From Sulfitobacter sp. (GTDB lineage: Bacteria > Pseudomonadota > Alphaproteobacteria > Rhodobacterales > Rhodobacteraceae): 45,485 nucleotides of DNA. Under the pieces are notes generated by a model that made no database searches, was not told where the DNA came from, and saw nothing but the letters and a program-made list of their open reading frames with translations. Location of the stretch: positions 1 to 45,485 of the forward strand of contig JAGXFI010000038.1 of assembly GCA_024637305.1 (NCBI GenBank), given 5' to 3'. Shown one piece after another: positions 45,038 through 45,485 of the stretch. The position numbers and the translations under genes are program-made. Each line of letters begins with the position of its first letter. Position 1 is the stretch's first letter.

Positions 45038-45075
45038 TTCTTCAGTCGACTGGATCACATCTTGATGGGTGATAA

Positions 45076-45381
45076 ATCAACCATTCCTACCATGCCCCTC
45101 GCGACGGGCGCGTACCGCAAACTATCAAGTCGAGCGGGCAAGAGCCTCACGACGCAAAGCTACTGGAACAGGTCCACCCCTTGACCGCCAAGGTTTACGG
45201 GGCATTGGAAGCGTTTCTGGACGGCGACCAGCCGGCAGCGCGTCACGAAGCCGTGGCCATCCACTCTGCCGTATTGGGGCTGGCGCACATTTTCGGTCTA
45301 TCCGATAGCCTGAGTGATCCGCTGAAACATTCGGTATCAGATTTGGTCGATGCGCTGATCAACACGCTCATCTTGCCTTGA
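45076..45381 (+). pseudogene. Possible C-terminal fragment of a TetR-type regulator
   Basis: An open frame without a good start (best candidates are non-ATG codons) encodes a helical sequence; the part EAVAIHSAVLGLAHIFGLSD resembles the ligand-domain helix of TetR regulators with A-x-x-GLAHL. The DNA-binding N-terminus is missing; upstream the frame is closed by TAA at 45073. No gene is seen from 45382 to the window end. Confidence 0.3.
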
Positions 45382-45485
45382 GAGGCCCGACCGTTCAATG
45401 ACACGCGTCACCCTAGGCAAATCAACCTGACCCCTTTCCGACGTGCGCACTGCTTTACCCAATCACGGGTGCAGCACTGCGGCAC

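Overview
This is a 45.5 kb stretch of a high-GC alphaproteobacterial chromosome. Protein families, gene order and an FNR-type box of the FnrL kind all suggest the Roseobacter group of the Rhodobacterales. I see no rRNA, tRNA, CRISPR array or intact mobile element. Genes are tightly packed, and many neighbours share ATGA or similar stop/start overlaps.

From 1 to 23.5 kb the window is mostly housekeeping. It opens with the end of a dihydroorotase-like gene (its usual catalytic Asp appears to be replaced) and plsY. A minus-strand operon rsmE-membrane protein-gshA follows, then ubiA, a repeat-containing OmpA-type envelope protein and a small coiled-coil membrane protein. Next is a long minus-strand run: SDR reductase, uvrC, pgsA, moaD, moaE and a universal stress protein with a perfect FNR box in front of it. 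Then come a CaCA antiporter, a 55-residue zinc-ribbon-like membrane protein, an S49 protease, an ABC-2 exporter pair, a CoxG-like protein, an EamA transporter and a quinone oxidoreductase. After a small cytochrome bd remnant comes a two-component system divergent from a DegP/HtrA-type protease, then an FAD monooxygenase.

From 23.7 to 42.6 kb lies a nearly complete alpha-glucan/trehalose gene cluster. Operon A (minus) is glgE-maltokinase-glgB-glgX-treZ-malQ, with every junction overlapping or nearly so. Operon B (minus) is treY-glgC-a divergent TreS-like GH13 protein. Between them glgA is read on the plus strand, divergent from treY, and its 3' end overlaps that of malQ by 70 bp. Together they encode two routes into glycogen: GlgC/GlgA from glucose-1-phosphate, and maltokinase/GlgE from maltose. 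They also encode branching (GlgB), debranching (GlgX), chain reshuffling (MalQ) and release of trehalose (TreY/TreZ). If the TreS-like protein interconverts trehalose and maltose, the cluster forms a closed glycogen-trehalose-maltose-glycogen cycle. No glycogen phosphorylase, OtsA/OtsB or dedicated regulator is visible.

From 42.6 kb to the end the DNA is partly decayed: a noncoding gap with a large inverted repeat, a C69-type dipeptidase starting at TTG, the wreck of a dipeptide ABC-transporter ATPase whose stop codon overlaps that TTG, and a possible TetR-type fragment.
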